From Treponema sp. (GTDB lineage: Bacteria; Spirochaetota; Spirochaetia; Treponematales; Breznakiellaceae): a DNA stretch of 15,169 bases. The DNA lies in assembly GCA_009786675.1 (NCBI GenBank), contig WQRP01000029.1, forward strand, positions 1-15,169. Reading direction: 5' to 3'. The stretch's first letter is position 1, and each line of letters begins with the position of its first letter. The notes beneath the pieces were generated by a model that was given only the letters and a program-made list of their open reading frames with translations, ran no database searches and was not told the origin of the DNA. Both the position numbers and the translations under genes were made by a program. Below, piece by piece: positions 13,357 to 15,169 of the stretch.

Positions 13357-15169
13357 AAAGGGCTTTGGGTCTCGGACGCCCGGCCATCCTGTTTTTCCTT
13401 TTCGCCGCCGCCGTTTACGCCCAGGAAGCCCCGGGACTTAGCCCCTCCCAGAACATCATAGAGATGGACATAAGGACCTCGACCCTTTCCGAGCTCGCCG
13501 CCTGGAGCCGGCGCAACGGCCTGCCCGAGGGCGGGACCGCCGTGGATCTTGCCAGGCGGCTTCGCGAGCACTACGGCCTCCCCCCGGAGGGGGGGGACGT
13601 CCTGCGGGAGGGACAAAGGATCATCACGATTGAATCCGCCCGCACCACCGAGTACTTTACGATCCAGGCGGTGGACGAGGAGTACGCCCGCCTCAGCGGG
13701 GAGGTCGTCATAAGCCTGCGCGAGGGGGACGCGCTCCACGAGATACGCGCCTGGGACATTCTTTTTAACCGCACCAGGAACATCCTTACCGCAAGCGGGG
13801 GCGTCGAGTACAGGAGGACGCAGGGCGACACCATCGAGACCTTCCGCGGCGATTCCATAACGATAGACCTGGACAACTGGGCAAGCGTGTTTCTTGGGGG
13901 CATATCGGAGCGCGCCCTGGAAGGCGAGGGGATCACCTACCTTTTCGCCGGGACGGTAATCTCCCGCGACGAGGAGGAGGTCACCGTCCTAAGAAGGGCG
14001 ACGATCTCCAGCACCGGCGAGGAATCGCTGTGGTCGCTCAGCGCCACGCGCGTGTGGCTGTTGCCCGGATCGGACTTCGCGATCTTCAACGGGGTTCTGC
14101 GGGTGGGCCACGTCCCGGTCTTCTACATCCCGTTTTTCTTTTTCCCGGCGGACCAGATGATCTTCCACCCGGTAATCGGAAGCCGCACCAGGGAGGGGAG
14201 TTTCGTCAACACCACCACCTGGATCTTGGGAAGGCCAAGGACCGAGGGCGGGACCGAAAGCTCCCTAATGAGAATCATGGGCGGCGGCGAGGACATGGTC
14301 AGGACCAGGGAGGGGGTATTCCTTCGCAGCACCGGGAGAAGGGCGGAACCCGACACCGGCCCGAACCTTTCCCTGCTGGTTGACTTTTACACAAACCTGG
14401 GCGCCTATATCGGCACGGACCTTTTCCTGCCCGGCCGGGGTGTCCTTGGCGCCACGAACCTTAGCATGGGCGTGGGCCTGTCGCGGACGCTCGTCAACGT
14501 GCCGGGGATCGGGTACACCCCGTTTTTTCCCAGCTTCGCCGACGACTTCGATCCCTATATCGACAGCAGGTCGGACTGGAACCATTCGCGGTTTTTCGGA
14601 ATCGACCTTCCGTTCCGTTACCGGTTCGTGGCGGACGGCTCGATAGGCGGTCGCTTCGGCAGCCTTAACTGGAGGATCCCCTTTTTCTCCGACCCCCTGA
14701 TCGACAGCGACTTCATGGACCGCTCCACGCACATGGACTGGCTTAACATGATCCAGCAGGGCGCGGCCGCGGCGGATGAGCAGGAGGGCGCTACCCGCCA
14801 GCACCTGCGCGATCCTGTCTGGGAGCTTACCGGGCAGGTTCGTCCCGCCTTTCCGGACATGAGGCCGTTTATCACCAGCATCTCGATATCTCCGATCAGG
14901 AGTAGCCTGTCCTTCAGGACAATCGAGACCAGGAACATACCGGCCACCGACGTCAGGGCCCATTCGCCGATGAGGTTCTTCTTTGCCCCCAGCGTCGCCA
15001 CCCTGTACTCGGTAAGCGGCTCCGTGGCGGGCACCCCGGTCCGCCTGGGGGGCGGCGGGCCCGCGGGGATAGCCCCCCCGGATCCCGAGCGGGAGGATCC
15101 CCTGGAGGGCATCGGCACCCCCATATCGCCCTTCGCGGTTCCCGGGGACGATCCCCCCCCCCCCCCCCC
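13353..15169 (+). CDS. lptD: LptD/OstA-like outer-membrane assembly protein, C-terminus cut off
   Basis: The first 605 residues of an LptD-like protein; the frame stays open to the window edge. Residues 1-23 are a signal peptide (AAAVYA before QEA). Residues 43-76 resemble a SAP helix-extended-helix segment: [19 protein letters not shown] then DLARRL. Residues about 98-250 form an OstA/LptA-like beta domain. [15 protein letters not shown] near 254-268, followed by [13 protein letters not shown], is the typical entry to the LptD barrel, which continues with alternating strands. LptD inserts lipopolysaccharide in Gram-negatives; treponemes such as T. pallidum keep an LptD-like protein although they lack LPS, so the cargo here may be another glycolipid. 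The ATG overlaps the uvrA stop as ATGA with AAGGG upstream. The last residues are encoded by a C17 run and may be artefactual. Confidence 0.85.
   Translation, partial: MKRALGLGRPAILFFLFAAAVYAQEAPGLSPSQNIIEMDIRTSTLSELAAWSRRNGLPEGGTAVDLARRLREHYGLPPEGGDVLREGQRIITIESARTTEYFTIQAVDEEYARLSGEVVISLREGDALHEIRAWDILFNRTRNILTASGGVEYRRTQGDTIETFRGDSITIDLDNWASVFLGGISERALEGEGITYLFAGTVISRDEEEVTVLRRATISSTGEESLWSLSATRVWLLPGSDFAIFNGVLRVGHVPVFYIPFFFFPADQMIFHPVIGSRTREGSFVNTTTWILGRPRTEGGTESSLMRIMGGGEDMVRTREGVFLRSTGRRAEPDTGPNLSLLVDFYTNLGAYIGTDLFLPGRGVLGATNLSMGVGLSRTLVNVPGIGYTPFFPSFADDFDPYIDSRSDWNHSRFFGIDLPFRYRFVADGSIGGRFGSLNWRIPFFSDPLIDSDFMDRSTHMDWLNMIQQGAAAADEQEGATRQHLRDPVWELTGQVRPAFPDMRPFITSISISPIRSSLSFRTIETRNIPATDVRAHSPMRFFFAPSVATLYSVSGSVAGTPVRLGGGGPAGIAPPDPEREDPLEGIGTPISPFAVPGDDPPPPP
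13589..13596 (+). repeat. G8 tract in the lptD-like gene
   Basis: Eight G preceded by six C (13580-13585) and GGA/GAG spacing make a slip-prone, hairpin-forming stretch encoding LPPEGGD near residues 76-82, just after the SAP-like segment. Confidence 0.9.
15153..15169 (+). repeat. C17 homopolymer at the window end
   Basis: Seventeen C end the window and would encode poly-proline in the lptD-like frame. This may be a true tract where assembly stopped, or the reverse complement of a poly-G sequencing artefact. Confidence 0.9.

Overview
The window looks like a piece of a GC-rich spirochaete chromosome, most likely the Treponema lineage. The reasons are: a uvrA gene overlapping an lptD/ostA-like outer-membrane gene (I recall the same neighbour pair, TP0514-TP0515, in Treponema pallidum, but could not check it here), a bactofilin next to a TPR protein, two orphan lipoproteins with permissive lipoboxes, and an ECF biotin importer. 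The assignment is inference from gene content and order. All complete genes lie on the + strand; only the first 30 bases seem to carry the start of a divergent gene. I see no rRNA, tRNA, CRISPR array, insertion sequence or phage gene.

Layout. (1) 1-2546: a divergent start at the left edge, then bactofilin, a secreted TPR protein and the tRNA methylthiotransferase mtaB, joined by ATGA/TGATG overlaps. (2) 2559-8200: a biotin operon, birA-bioY-bioM(ecfA)-bioN(ecfT), with the helicase gene hrpB coupled to its end. A perfect inverted repeat matching the known BirA operator (GTTAACC...GGTTAAC) covers the -10 region and the birA start codon. BirA has an N-terminal winged helix, so the unit reads as an autoregulated biotin-sensing and biotin-import circuit. 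(3) 8204-10343: two unrelated, unrecognised lipoprotein genes separated by 268 bases holding a terminator, a possible promoter and three hairpins. (4) 10459-15169: uvrA (complete) and an overlapping lptD-like gene that runs off the right edge. Its visible part has a signal peptide, a SAP-like helical segment, an OstA-like domain and the start of the barrel region. The window ends in 17 C, which may be an assembly artefact.

How the genes work together. BioY (biotin-binding S component), BioM (ATPase) and BioN (transmembrane coupling protein) form one transporter. BirA attaches biotin to carrier proteins and, when biotin is plentiful, should shut its own operon. MtaB modifies tRNA position 37, HrpB is a DEAH-family helicase, and UvrA is the damage sensor of nucleotide excision repair. 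Bactofilin and the TPR protein point to cell-envelope or morphogenesis work, as do the lipoproteins and the LptD-like protein.

The most interesting points are the BirA operator fused to a near-leaderless start, the SAP-like segment in a periplasmic protein, long G/C homopolymers inside genes, and the structured leader of the second lipoprotein gene.
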